This document shows, piece after piece, positions 44,501-52,974 of a stretch of 64,000 nt of DNA. Origin of the DNA: Ricordea florida (lineage: Eukaryota; Cnidaria; Anthozoa; Corallimorpharia; Ricordeidae); NCBI GenBank assembly GCA_949710005.1, contig OX453275.1, forward strand, positions 11,246,151-11,310,150, given 5' to 3'. The first letter of the stretch is position 1. The number at the start of each line of letters is the position of its first letter. A model generated the notes under the pieces. That model searched no databases, had not been told where the DNA came from, and worked only from the letters and a program-made list of their open reading frames with translations. The position numbers were made by a program, and so were the translations under genes.

Positions 44501-46263
44501 AATTAATTGAAACTAAAAAAGTTTTTAAGGATAAAACATATTTAGCGATGAGGAAGGGAGTATTTCCCTATGAATATTTCACCAGTCTTGATGTTCTTAA
44601 TGAAACTAAACTTCCACCAATAGAAGCTTTTTATTCTAAATTAAACGATGAAAAAATATCAGAAGAAGATTATGAACATGCACAAAAAGTGTGGAAAGCT
44701 TTTAATATGAAAACAATGAGGGATTACCACGATCTTTATCTCTTGTTGGATGTATTATTATTAACTGATGTATTCGAAAATTTTAGAGATATTTGTATGA
44801 AAATTTATAAATTAGATCCCGCACATTATATTACAGCGCCCTCACTAGCCTGGGATGCCATGTTAAAATTAACTAAAGTAAATTTAGAATTACTTACCGA
44901 TAATGATATGTTACTAATGTTTGAGAAGGGTATAAGAGGTGGTATATCACAAATATCAAAAAGACAAGCTAGAGCTAACAACCCATATATGGAAAATTTT
45001 ATTGATGATATGGTGAAAACTTATATTGTTTATCTTGATGCGAATAACTTATATGGTGCAGCAATGAGTGATCTATTACCTACACACGGTTTTAAATGGA
45101 TGACAGAGGAAGAGTTTGAAAATTGGAGAGATATACCATGCATACTTGAGGTTAATCTAGATTATCCAAATCATCTTCACGATCTACATAATGATTATCC
45201 ACTAGCTCCTGAAAGCCTTACTGTTAACAAAGTTAAAAAATTAATCCCAAACTTAAACAACAAGGAAAAGTATGTTCTTCACTACAAAAATTTAAAAAAA
45301 TATGAAAGTTTGGGGTTAAAAATAACAAAGATTCACAGAGCAATTAAATTCAAAGAATCAGCATGGTTAAAACCTTATATCGATTTAAATACTAAATTAA
45401 GAGCTAATGCAAAGAATGATTTTGAAAAGGATTTTTTCAAATTAATGAATAACTCTGTTTTTGGTAAAACAATGGAAAATATTAGGAAAAGGGTTGATAT
45501 TAGATTAGTTACAAATGAAGAACAAGCTAGAAAGTTAATAAGTAAGCCTAATTATCATCACCGCACAATATTTTGTGAAGATTTAGCAGCCATACATATG
45601 AAGAAAAAATTTATAAGATTTAATAAACCTATTTACTTAGGTATGTGCATTTTAGATTTGAGTAAAGTAATAATGTATGATTTTCATTATAATTATATAA
45701 AACCTAAATATGGAGATAAGGCTGAATTACTTATGACTGATACTGATTCTCTTGTATATGAAATTGAAACTGAAGATTTTTTCAAAGATATTAGTTCTGA
45801 CGTTAGAGAAAAATTCGACACAAGCAATTATCCTAAAGATCACCCTTCAGGAATTGAGATAGGTGTAAATAAAAAAGTAATTGGTATGTTTAAAGATGAA
45901 ATGGGTGGGAATATTATAAAAGAATTTATTGGTCTGAGGCCAAAGTTATACTCAATATTGAAGGATAATAATGATGAGATAAAAAAGGATAAAGGAATTA
46001 AGCAATGCGTTGTAAAAAATACAATAAAACACAACGATTATAAGGATGTTTTAGAAACTGGAGAACATCAAATGAGAGAGATGAATGTGTTTAGAACAGA
46101 AAAACATGATATTTATACCGTCGCTATCAATAAAATTGCACTATCCGCTAATGATGATAAAAGAATAATTTGCAAAGACGGAAAACATACTTTAGCTATT
46201 GGGCATTATCGAACTAAGCTGGATCAATCTAAAACGGAATCTGGCGGCAATTCAGTATCATAA
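41536..46263 (+). CDS. polB: Protein-primed-type family B DNA polymerase (1575 aa)
   Basis: Replicase of element 3. The N-terminus is proline- and glutamine-rich (41770-42310, including a run of CAA codons) and basic. A zinc finger (TCRRCF...H...EEYC) is at about 43489-43552. Exonuclease motif I (YCDKET) is at about 43663-43681 and II (HNLAGFDSH) at about 44110-44138. An endonuclease-VII-like CHIC...DHCHYTGKYRGAAHKKCN module is at about 43972-44070. Motif A (DANNLYGA) is at about 45038-45062, B (LMNNSVFGK) at about 45444-45470 and C (TDTDS) at about 45738-45752. It lacks the cysteine-dense insert of the element 2 enzyme. Its 3' end overlaps the integrase gene by 40 bp. Confidence 0.93.
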   Translation: MDGQQRELSADMKNLQRKLSGEQLKELVYWYNPTRKSSYNTKRKRIDYLNTIPEITNNVQRIIDNIREISRLLRDTPHRPNENTPLPIPNTQPKIENTTPNNTSDTTFNPDSPPPGRPPRDRRPGTPPGRPPPTTTPRKSLIPKPILKPRPRVSTSQTKPKPQEKPIPTPRKNNPQPQIEQIQILKQKLQEQIKTQILQNIKQQSQILQNLNQQTPQEQQEQIKMLQTLQEQTQELQQQQQQQTQELQQKNQSFTQTKMEENPQQKSKNIKNKRRKNRRKNKKNKTQPNPQPQEPQEPPIPPPRKKRNKKKQEIEDFTPIEINTAFDGYLKTYRIYGKEYRNDLIFDLGFKDDIGFASFAPEEIKKIEQKELKIIRENNDLAFLEPENIIKLGLDELTFIREIKPKVIELINKQEKPIKIKFIFFCKFVKFDYNEGTTFIKERSDGFFHSEKPEVITGSTDLSKLFDEMTAYLLGLFRNYSNHFSGWIFNGVEYFDIKIDPFDPLSAKSYIELPKFLANKKAIINPKNEDDDDCFKYVATIATNKIDDHPERITKELIEMSKRFNWKGIEFPFKLTDINKFENQNEKYAVNVYGFDEKKLKIYPLHISDKKNRFLIETLYITNNETSHYYWIKNFDKLVHSQVTKNTKKIHTCRRCFYHTHEEETLKKHEEYCKEHDSVRIDMPIDKDGNPEILKFTNHSNKIKVPFSVYCDKETYRILLDYNESEDKTKSYSIKYDKHKASAYCYLIKFADEEYEPFIRRYTAKSPEEDIGEIFMLQLEKDIREIYEKIKPNKKLKCMTRREQLEYKNATICHICEEELLEEDKVKDHCHYTGKYRGAAHKKCNLNFFNRKFVPIFFHNLAGFDSHLSIKSIGKTEGKVKCIPNNEEKYISYTKQIILGEYKNKNGVLKKDMLDIRFVDSFKFLQTSLNNLVQNLTNCGKCESCKPGDCIKRYIEDGKIINYTGFGRCGKCKNCKLSKSRCLSPKDDKLIETKKVFKDKTYLAMRKGVFPYEYFTSLDVLNETKLPPIEAFYSKLNDEKISEEDYEHAQKVWKAFNMKTMRDYHDLYLLLDVLLLTDVFENFRDICMKIYKLDPAHYITAPSLAWDAMLKLTKVNLELLTDNDMLLMFEKGIRGGISQISKRQARANNPYMENFIDDMVKTYIVYLDANNLYGAAMSDLLPTHGFKWMTEEEFENWRDIPCILEVNLDYPNHLHDLHNDYPLAPESLTVNKVKKLIPNLNNKEKYVLHYKNLKKYESLGLKITKIHRAIKFKESAWLKPYIDLNTKLRANAKNDFEKDFFKLMNNSVFGKTMENIRKRVDIRLVTNEEQARKLISKPNYHHRTIFCEDLAAIHMKKKFIRFNKPIYLGMCILDLSKVIMYDFHYNYIKPKYGDKAELLMTDTDSLVYEIETEDFFKDISSDVREKFDTSNYPKDHPSGIEIGVNKKVIGMFKDEMGGNIIKEFIGLRPKLYSILKDNNDEIKKDKGIKQCVVKNTIKHNDYKDVLETGEHQMREMNVFRTEKHDIYTVAINKIALSANDDKRIICKDGKHTLAIGHYRTKLDQSKTESGGNSVS

Positions 46264-47225
46264 GGAATAACCTGTAATTCCTCTCTAACAAATCCTCTCC
46301 TCGGGCCATTAAGTAAATAATATAAAACCGGTTGATTAGGTGAAATGACACTTCTAGAAATATAATAAACTTTGATAGTCCAGATGGGGTCTGTGGCTCT
46401 CCTTTTTTCGCCGCCCTCAAGTTCTCCAGGAGATAATAAATATCTCACTTTTACATTTGGTGTTAATCTAACTTCATCGAGACCAACAACTCTCTTATAT
46501 CTTTTTGTTTCAAGTTCAACCTCTTTCATTTTAATGGCTTTATCAGGTTCTTTTCCAGTTATTCTAGTTGGTGTATTATTCAAAGTTTTTATAATAGCTG
46601 GTAATCGTTTTACCCACACTCTAGATCTTTCATCCTGCAACATTTCTTGTGCATATTGATGACTAAATAATCGCTCGCCTAATATTTTATTTGCACTTTC
46701 AACAAATGCCTGTGCTCTATGATTTCCAGCTTCGCCTCTTTGTATTTTAACATTATGATAATTCATAAGTTTTGTAACTTCGCCCATAAATTCTTTTCCA
46801 GGATCAACCATTAATGTTTTAGGATATTTTAACTTTCTAGAATATATTTTTTCAAAAGCATTTGAAATTTCTCGACTTTCTTTTGAGGTTAATGGTTCTG
46901 CATCTTTGTATCTTGATGCTACATCAACCACAACTAATGCATATTTATATGTTTTTCTTCCAACTCTATCATGCGGTAAAAATAATAAATCTGCTTGGTG
47001 GATCTGATTTGGTTTATCTACAGTCCAATGTGGTCTTGGAATATATTTTGGAGATGGAAGATATATTTGCCATATTGCTTGTTTTTTCAACCATTGTTTT
47101 GCAGAATCTTCGCTTACATTTGCTTTTTTAGCTAATTTATTAATCGCAGAATATCCTTTCCAATATCCTTCAGTTGAATAATATATCTGTTCTAATTTTT
47201 TTGATAACCTTCTTTCGTTACTCAT
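46224..47225 (-). CDS. int: Retroviral-like DDE integrase (333 aa)
   Basis: Homologue of 18348-19373 with the same triad context (HQADLLF, MVDPGKEF, QAFVESAN) and the same C-terminal RGFVREELQ tail. It starts 33 bp from the divergent capsid gene, so both must share one short promoter region (TTTAAAGATT near its start and AAGTATCTTATAAAT toward the capsid ATG). Confidence 0.93.
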   Translation of the reverse strand: MSNERRLSKKLEQIYYSTEGYWKGYSAINKLAKKANVSEDSAKQWLKKQAIWQIYLPSPKYIPRPHWTVDKPNQIHQADLLFLPHDRVGRKTYKYALVVVDVASRYKDAEPLTSKESREISNAFEKIYSRKLKYPKTLMVDPGKEFMGEVTKLMNYHNVKIQRGEAGNHRAQAFVESANKILGERLFSHQYAQEMLQDERSRVWVKRLPAIIKTLNNTPTRITGKEPDKAIKMKEVELETKRYKRVVGLDEVRLTPNVKVRYLLSPGELEGGEKRRATDPIWTIKVYYISRSVISPNQPVLYYLLNGPRRGFVREELQVIPYDTELPPDSVLD

Positions 47226-47258
47226 TTAAAGATTAGTCAAAGTATCTTATAAATTACA
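47226..47258. promoter_or_regulatory. 33-bp divergent promoter between integrase and capsid genes
   Basis: Contains TTTAAAGATTAG at the integrase side and AAGTATCTTATAAATTACA at the capsid side. In element 2 the same place holds an extra 63 aa gene. Confidence 0.55.
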
Positions 47259-48503
47259 ATGACGTCTGAAAAAATTAATCCAAACAGAATTCCACGAGAA
47301 CCATTTGGGTTGAAAGCAGAATCAACTTTGAATAGAATTACATTAAATCCATCCTCGGCCAGCCCCGGAGAAACATTATATATAAATATCCCTAAACTTT
47401 CTGATAATTTAGTGATTGTACCTGGAAGTGTATCTCTACTTTTTGATTTGGAAGTTGATGGGCATGCTAATAACACCCTTGTGAATAATGTAGGCAGTAA
47501 TCTTGTATCCAGATTAAGGGTTCTTTTTGGTGGTGAAACATTACAGGATACCCAAAGATACGATCTATTTCAAACATATCATGATTTATTTTTATCAGAT
47601 GAGGATCGCGGGGATAAATTAAGACAAGGTATTTCTTCAGAAAACATGAGAAAACTAAGGACAAATGCCGGTGATAAGAAAACTCAAGATGTTAGGGAAG
47701 TAGCTCTTGCATCAGTACATAATACCAAGTATCATATTCCACTAAATCACCCTATTCTAAAAGATCACGGAGTTTTCTATCCAAAAGCTCTAGATCATCA
47801 TCTAATCTTTGAGATTACGCTAGCCCCAGTTTCTGATATTGTTGTTTTTTCTGATACTACAAAGACCCCCACATATTCAATCAAAAACCTAGAGTTAGAA
47901 TATTCTTCCATTTCAAGCGAATACTTGGCTCGTGAGGCACAAGCAGCTTATCAGGTTGGAAAAGGATTCTTTTACGAAAATGTTACTCTACACAAAACTT
48001 TTACTTTTTCCATAGGCGGGGACACTGTCATTAACCAGCATATTAATCTACCTAGAAGGTCAATGACAGGAATATTATTTTTGTTTAAATTACCTAGCAC
48101 TGCTGGAGCTCGAAACTCTGAAAGTTTTTACAATCCAGGGATCACCTCGATCAATATAGATGTTGATGGGGTACCAAATCGTTTATACTCTAAGGGAATG
48201 ATACCTTCTGATATCTGGGAGTCAGTGAAGAAAAGATTTGGAAGAAATGAAGGTTCCTCCCTTCGGTCGGTGAAAGAAAAGGATTTTTATTATGACAAGT
48301 TTGCATTATGGGTTGATTTGAGAACTCACCCTGATAATGATATTCATGGAGGAGGTTTGGTTTTAAACAATACAAGGGATGGGGTAAAACTAGAAATTAA
48401 AAGAAAACAAAGCGGATCTGGCACTGTAACCTGTTATATGTTTGTTGTAGCCGATGCAATGATGGAAATTATGAATTCAAACTTACATTCGATAAAGTAC
48501 TGA
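47259..48503 (+). CDS. Major capsid protein, double-jelly-roll type (414 aa)
   Basis: Element 3 copy of 19627-20871, identical in length. The first 60 residues are nearly the same. The most divergent part is residues about 115-165 and the area around a GC-rich insert (CCTCCCTTCGGTCGG, 48256-48270). NNVGSNLVSRLRVLF and LPRRSMTGILFLF mark the two jelly rolls. Confidence 0.75.
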   Translation: MTSEKINPNRIPREPFGLKAESTLNRITLNPSSASPGETLYINIPKLSDNLVIVPGSVSLLFDLEVDGHANNTLVNNVGSNLVSRLRVLFGGETLQDTQRYDLFQTYHDLFLSDEDRGDKLRQGISSENMRKLRTNAGDKKTQDVREVALASVHNTKYHIPLNHPILKDHGVFYPKALDHHLIFEITLAPVSDIVVFSDTTKTPTYSIKNLELEYSSISSEYLAREAQAAYQVGKGFFYENVTLHKTFTFSIGGDTVINQHINLPRRSMTGILFLFKLPSTAGARNSESFYNPGITSINIDVDGVPNRLYSKGMIPSDIWESVKKRFGRNEGSSLRSVKEKDFYYDKFALWVDLRTHPDNDIHGGGLVLNNTRDGVKLEIKRKQSGSGTVTCYMFVVADAMMEIMNSNLHSIKY

Positions 48504-48543
48504 GAATCTAAAATTTAAAACCTAATGTTATAATACAAAAAAT

Positions 48544-49167
48544 ATGGAAGAATTGAGAGATAAAATCCCTTTTCATTGTATTATAACTGGACCAACAAAT
48601 TGTGGAAAAACAAAATACATCATAGATCAACTAAGAGGGCCATTCCGAAAAATTTTTGATTACATTGTTTTAATATGCCCAACTTATTCTAAGAATAAAA
48701 CATATCATAATTTTGCTCGCGGAGATAAGAGATTCTTTGTATTGTCACCTGATGCTAGTAATATAGACGAGATTAATGAATTATTAACTGATTGCCAAAC
48801 TTTATTCTCTGGAAAAAACACATTAATAATTTTAGACGATTGCGCTGTATCTAATGATCTGAAGAAAAGATCAAACAAGTTTATAGATTTAGCGTTCTCC
48901 GGAAGGCATCATGGTTTATCAGTTTGGGTTCTCACTCAGCAATTAACATCAATTGCAAAACCTTTCCGAGAAAATGTGGCTTGTGTGGTCTCATTTCATA
49001 ATCCGTCGCAGAAAGGTATGAAGATGTTTTTTGAAGATTATGGAGGTGATTTGGATTATGAATCATGTAAAAAATTTATGCAATTATTAAAAACTGAAAA
49101 ATATTCTAGACTATGTTTATGTTTACGTTACCCATTCAATTGTTATTTGGAGATCCCTGAGGTGTAG
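48544..49167 (+). CDS. A32-type DNA-packaging ATPase (207 aa)
   Basis: Homologue of 20891-21517. Walker A GPTNCGKT (16-23), Walker B LIILDDC (94-100), TQQL (121-124). It follows the capsid gene by 40 bp. Confidence 0.92.
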   Translation: MEELRDKIPFHCIITGPTNCGKTKYIIDQLRGPFRKIFDYIVLICPTYSKNKTYHNFARGDKRFFVLSPDASNIDEINELLTDCQTLFSGKNTLIILDDCAVSNDLKKRSNKFIDLAFSGRHHGLSVWVLTQQLTSIAKPFRENVACVVSFHNPSQKGMKMFFEDYGGDLDYESCKKFMQLLKTEKYSRLCLCLRYPFNCYLEIPEV

Positions 49168-49207
49168 CTGATTTAAAAGAATCTTTGTATTATTAGAAAA
49201 TTATAAG

Positions 49208-49753
49208 ATGACAGAAGTTGAAGATTATATCCGCCTGGAAGAACAAACCGAGGTAAAAGACAATGTAAAATCTGATGATATTGAAATTAAACAAGAATCA
49301 CTAGCTATTCTCGCTGCTCTTGGAACCGCAAAGGAATATTTAGGTGTTGATATGAGTCTGGGTGATATAAAAAAATTATCAGCGAAAGATGTTGAGAAAT
49401 ATTATAATCGATACCAGGCAGTATTAGGTAAGAAAATTAATGGTGGATTGGTAGATTCATCTCTTCAATTAATTTCAAAAGTTATTTCTTACATGGTTCC
49501 TGTAGATGATATAGAATCTCTTTGTGATGATTTGAAGAATGATGATTTAGTTAATCGTGAACTAACAAACATTGTAGGCCTCTTAGCATTGAAAGCAGGA
49601 AGACTGGCAGCACTTGCTAGCGGGGTATTCCAGGTTGCTAAACACATAAAATTCAACAAAAATCAACAAGTTTCAAGAACAATTACAGATGATTCTAACA
49701 CAACTGAGCAGGATACTAAGCAAGGTGTTGATGGGTATGATACTGTTTACTAA
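49208..49753 (+). CDS. Conserved element protein of unknown function (181 aa)
   Basis: Homologue of 21523-22101 with a shorter N-terminus and the C-terminal DGYDTVY also seen in element 1. An ATTATAAG sequence precedes the ATG. No family recognised. Confidence 0.8.
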   Translation: MTEVEDYIRLEEQTEVKDNVKSDDIEIKQESLAILAALGTAKEYLGVDMSLGDIKKLSAKDVEKYYNRYQAVLGKKINGGLVDSSLQLISKVISYMVPVDDIESLCDDLKNDDLVNRELTNIVGLLALKAGRLAALASGVFQVAKHIKFNKNQQVSRTITDDSNTTEQDTKQGVDGYDTVY

Positions 49754-49791
49754 GCATACTATTATTTTATTTACATATCATTCCTAAGCGG

Positions 49792-49821
49792 TCTAAAGAT
49801 TTCTTAATGATATGTAAAATA
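49792..49821 (+). promoter_or_regulatory. Element promoter-like motif
   Basis: TCTAAAGATTTCTTAATGAT, then ATGTAAAATA abutting the ATG at 49822. Confidence 0.6.
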
Positions 49822-50289
49822 ATGTCTGAAGAAGTTGTTGAGCAAATTACAAGAGATCCCCCTAAAGAACCAGAAACTGCGGATAATTCTTCAAAAAAAC
49901 GCACTAAAAATCCTAAAAAAGTAGCAGCAGGTAAGAAATTAGCTGAATATAATAAAAAAGCAAAAGAAGCATTAGCTAGAGAGACACAGCGTGCCGAGGA
50001 GCAAATGAAACGTGAAGAAAAAATGAAACAGGAAGAAGAGACTAATGAAGATGGCGAATCAAATCGGTCAAAGCCCTCCCGCGAAGCGAAAGCATGGCTT
50101 CCAGAATTATCTTTCACAACCGTTTTATCTATTATAGGAATAGGGTTTACAGCATTTGATATGTTTATGAGATACCGACAAAATAGTGAACCTACACAAC
50201 AACCTCAATCATCAAATATTCCTGTACCACTACCTCAACCAATTCCTAAATCCGCAGGACCTGTACCACCAAAAATAGGAATGTTATAA
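49822..50289 (+). CDS. Small membrane protein with a lysine-rich N-terminus (155 aa)
   Basis: Homologue of 429-881 and 22183-22596. KKVAAGKKLAEYNKKAKEAL, then a charged helix, one membrane segment (LSFTTVLSIIGIGFTAFDMF) and a proline/glutamine-rich tail ending KIGML as in element 1. A GCGAAGCGAA insert is in frame at 50081-50090. Confidence 0.8.
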   Translation: MSEEVVEQITRDPPKEPETADNSSKKRTKNPKKVAAGKKLAEYNKKAKEALARETQRAEEQMKREEKMKQEEETNEDGESNRSKPSREAKAWLPELSFTTVLSIIGIGFTAFDMFMRYRQNSEPTQQPQSSNIPVPLPQPIPKSAGPVPPKIGML

Positions 50290-50291
50290 GA

Positions 50292-50322
50292 TTTAAAGGT
50301 TAACCAAAGTAACTTATAAATC
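50292..50322 (+). promoter_or_regulatory. Combined element promoter-like motif
   Basis: TTTAAAGGTTAACCAAAGTA, then ACTTATAAATC before the ATG at 50323; the same combined form as before the capsid gene of element 2. Confidence 0.6.
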
Positions 50323-50541
50323 ATGACAACCGAAAACAAACTTGTGAAAACTGTTACTGATTCTGCAGTCCTTATCGGATTAGCAGCTGGTGTTGGATAT
50401 GTAGCTAAAAAGGCTATTAAAGAATCATTTATGAACGACCCCTCCTCAAGTATTACAAATTATGCAAAATGGGTAGCTGTTCTATCTGGTAGTATGTATC
50501 TAAAAACATATTTAGAGGAACAAAAGATTTTACCAAAATAA
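50323..50541 (+). CDS. 72 aa two-helix membrane protein
   Basis: Almost identical to 945-1163 in both DNA and protein, the closest pair between elements 1 and 3. Its promoter-like motif differs in type from that of the element 1 copy, so the upstream sequence has been swapped. Confidence 0.8.
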   Translation: MTTENKLVKTVTDSAVLIGLAAGVGYVAKKAIKESFMNDPSSSITNYAKWVAVLSGSMYLKTYLEEQKILPK

Positions 50542-50547
50542 TCAAAC

Positions 50548-50946
50548 ATGGCATTAGCAACATTAGGAATGATGGGTTTAGGAGCAGTATTAAATGCAAC
50601 AGCTTTTGTTGGTGGAAACTATCTTGCAAAATATTTATCAGGAAATAAAAATGATACAGAAAAAATAAGACACGATAAAGCAATGGAAAAATATCAAAGA
50701 GATTATGCAGAATATCAGGAAAAAAGACAAAAACTAATGGATTGGAAAATAAAGAAAAAAGACGAAAAATATCAAGCATCAAAAAATATTTCAACTACAA
50801 ATGAACAATTTGCATTATATAACCAAATGCAAGAACCTAAATTTTCAGATTATTACAGACCTAGCGATAATCAAAAGATGGGTGAAATGGTATATGTGGG
50901 TGGTGGTATGTTGGCATTGGGTTACATAGCTAGTAAATTATTTTAG
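50548..50946 (+). CDS. 132 aa membrane protein with a charged central helix
   Basis: Homologue of 1195-1587 and 22858-23256, six bases after the 72 aa gene. Two hydrophobic ends and the EPKFSDYYRPSD block are conserved. Confidence 0.8.
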   Translation: MALATLGMMGLGAVLNATAFVGGNYLAKYLSGNKNDTEKIRHDKAMEKYQRDYAEYQEKRQKLMDWKIKKKDEKYQASKNISTTNEQFALYNQMQEPKFSDYYRPSDNQKMGEMVYVGGGMLALGYIASKLF

Positions 50947-50964
50947 GTAATTGTATGTGATTAG

Positions 50965-51001
50965 TTTAAAGATTTCTTACTGATGAGTAAAAAATCTAAA
51001 T
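50965..51001 (+). promoter_or_regulatory. Element promoter-like motif
   Basis: TTTAAAGATTTCTTACTGAT, then GAGTAAAAAATCT before the ATG at 51002. Confidence 0.6.
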
Positions 51002-52234
51002 ATGGCAGAAGCAGGAGATATACCATTAGAGGATTTACCAAAAGTAGATGATGACGATAATGATGATGATGTTGGTGATGACACATTTTATCAAAGCCCA
51101 AACACATCTACATCTGTTGATCAGGGTTATCATGGTTATTCAGAATATATGGCTGAAAGAAAAAGGCTTCAATGGGAAATAAAAGATGAAGAGAAAAACC
51201 CGGCAAATATTAGAGAAAGAGATGAGGAATATGATAGAAGGAGAGAAGCGGGGCAAGAACTAAAACGATATTTGCCAAATTACAATCCTGATGAAGGAAC
51301 ATTTAATGTAACATTTGGAGAAGATGGTAGTTTAATCGTTAGATTTAGTAATAGGAGTAATTCTGCGCCGCATACAGTGGTTGATAAATATGGAAATCTT
51401 AAGCTTGAAGATTTACCAAAAACAATGAGAAAAGCTCTAGGTGCTGATTATGAAAGCATGTTGAATAAATATGATGATGTTATATCACAATTAAATGAAG
51501 AAAAAGAAAAAAATAAGGAATTAAATAATATCGCAGAGGGGTTGATGGTAGAAATAAATACACATCCACAGGAGATAGATCGATATATTGAAAAAGAAAA
51601 AGAACTTCGTGAATTCATTGAGAAACAACAAGTAGAAAAAGCAGAAAATAAAAGTCTTTTCGATCAAACTGTTAAACAGAATATAGAATTAAAAATACAA
51701 GGTGAGAAGCTTTTGGATGAAGTAAAATTATACAAAGAAGAAATAGACAAATATAAGAAGGGCAAATCCAATTTATCAAAGTTAGAGCAAAGTAAAGAGC
51801 GATTACAATCAGAGGTTGATAAATTAAATGAACAAATTAGAAATAAAACAATTTCTATAGAAGAACAAAGATCAGATATTGATGGGCGAAAAGAAGAAAT
51901 ACTTAAAAATTTACCATTACGAGAGAGATTAAAATACATCTTTAAAAAGTATGGTTTTACAGTATTTTCTGTTATGATTGCTGCAGGTACTGTTATTGGT
52001 GTTATCGTTTCTAATCTTTCAAAAGGTCTATCCAAATTAGGAAAAGGTGTTGGTAATGGGTTGAAAACTTTAGGTAAAAAACTGGGTGAAATATTGCCGG
52101 GAATGGTTGGCGCAATAGTTAGCTTTCTATTCAAAACAGCTGGCCAAGTTATTGGATTTTTAGGTGAGAATGCTTGGCTTTTGATAATGGCTGTGGTTTT
52201 GTATTTTGTTGAAAACATAAAGAAGAGAAAGTAA
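51002..52234 (+). CDS. Coiled-coil protein with a hydrophobic C-terminal region (410 aa)
   Basis: Homologue of 1690-2886 and 23665-24711. Acidic start with an aspartate run, globular part with DYESMLNKYDD, a long coiled coil (residues about 145-305) and the conserved tail from LRERLKYIFKKYGF with three hydrophobic segments. It lacks the RNYE.EGA.PK motif of the other two copies. Function unknown. Confidence 0.8.
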   Translation: MAEAGDIPLEDLPKVDDDDNDDDVGDDTFYQSPNTSTSVDQGYHGYSEYMAERKRLQWEIKDEEKNPANIRERDEEYDRRREAGQELKRYLPNYNPDEGTFNVTFGEDGSLIVRFSNRSNSAPHTVVDKYGNLKLEDLPKTMRKALGADYESMLNKYDDVISQLNEEKEKNKELNNIAEGLMVEINTHPQEIDRYIEKEKELREFIEKQQVEKAENKSLFDQTVKQNIELKIQGEKLLDEVKLYKEEIDKYKKGKSNLSKLEQSKERLQSEVDKLNEQIRNKTISIEEQRSDIDGRKEEILKNLPLRERLKYIFKKYGFTVFSVMIAAGTVIGVIVSNLSKGLSKLGKGVGNGLKTLGKKLGEILPGMVGAIVSFLFKTAGQVIGFLGENAWLLIMAVVLYFVENIKKRK

Positions 52235-52238
52235 CAAA

Positions 52239-52273
52239 TTTAAAGATAACATGTTGAGTAGTAAAAATACAAT
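52239..52273 (+). promoter_or_regulatory. Element promoter-like motif
   Basis: TTTAAAGATAACATGTTGAG, then TAGTAAAAATACAAT before the ATG at 52274, as at 2906-2939 in element 1. Confidence 0.5.
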
Positions 52274-52870
52274 ATGGATGACTACAACAGAATTTACCCT
52301 GTATTACCTAATAATCCAGATCCTATTAATTTCAGACTACAAAAATCAAGCGAAGTATTACAAAATCTTGAGAAAGAAATTAAACATTACGAAGAAGTAA
52401 GGAAAAAATATAATAGGGCGAGAGGAATATTTACAAAAATCAGTGTTTGTAGTGGAATTCTTTCTGTTATTCTATCTGCAAGTGGACTTGGAACTTCTCT
52501 TACCGGTTTTGGAGCTATTATTGGTGTTCCGTTGGGTGTTGTAGGCGGAATTTGTGGTGGAGTATCTGTTGGATTTGGTGCAGCATCAAAAAGACTTTCA
52601 AATAAAGTTAGTAAACACGAACAAACCGCTGCAATTGCAAAATCAAAATTAAACACCATAAATGACTTGGTTTCAAAGGCATTGAAAGATAATGTTATAT
52701 CAGATCAAGAATTTTCTATAATTTTAGCAGAGTTGGAAAAGTTTCAAAAACTAAAACTAGAAGTTCGTCAAAAATTTAGGAGAGATACAGAAAAAAACTT
52801 AAACATGTCGCAGATAAGAAGAGAAGTTCGTGCAGATCTATTAAAAGAGTTAACCGGTCCCGCTCATTAA
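52274..52870 (+). CDS. Glycine-rich hydrophobic membrane protein (198 aa)
   Basis: Homologue of 2940-3554 and 24749-25339 with the same layout: MDDYNRIYP start, RKKYNRARGIFTKIS helix, glycine-rich hydrophobic stretch from residue about 60 to 110 and basic helices to the end. Confidence 0.8.
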   Translation: MDDYNRIYPVLPNNPDPINFRLQKSSEVLQNLEKEIKHYEEVRKKYNRARGIFTKISVCSGILSVILSASGLGTSLTGFGAIIGVPLGVVGGICGGVSVGFGAASKRLSNKVSKHEQTAAIAKSKLNTINDLVSKALKDNVISDQEFSIILAELEKFQKLKLEVRQKFRRDTEKNLNMSQIRREVRADLLKELTGPAH

Positions 52871-52914
52871 AAATTTCATATGAGAAAACTGATGTGGGAT
52901 GTAATTGTTTTGCA
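52868..52914 (+). other. Conserved noncoding segment after the glycine-rich gene
   Basis: AAAATTTCATATGAGAAAAC, then TGATGTGGGATGTAATTG and TTTTGCAG. Third copy of the segment at 3552-3597. Confidence 0.5.
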
Positions 52915-52938
52915 GGTATTAGAAAAGAGGTAATATAG

Positions 52939-52974
52939 TCTAAAGGTTTTTCATCTTATTACAAAAGTAATAAA
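52939..52974 (+). promoter_or_regulatory. Element promoter-like motif
   Basis: TCTAAAGGTTTTTCATCTTA, then an A-rich stretch to the ATG at 52975. A looser copy. Confidence 0.45.
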
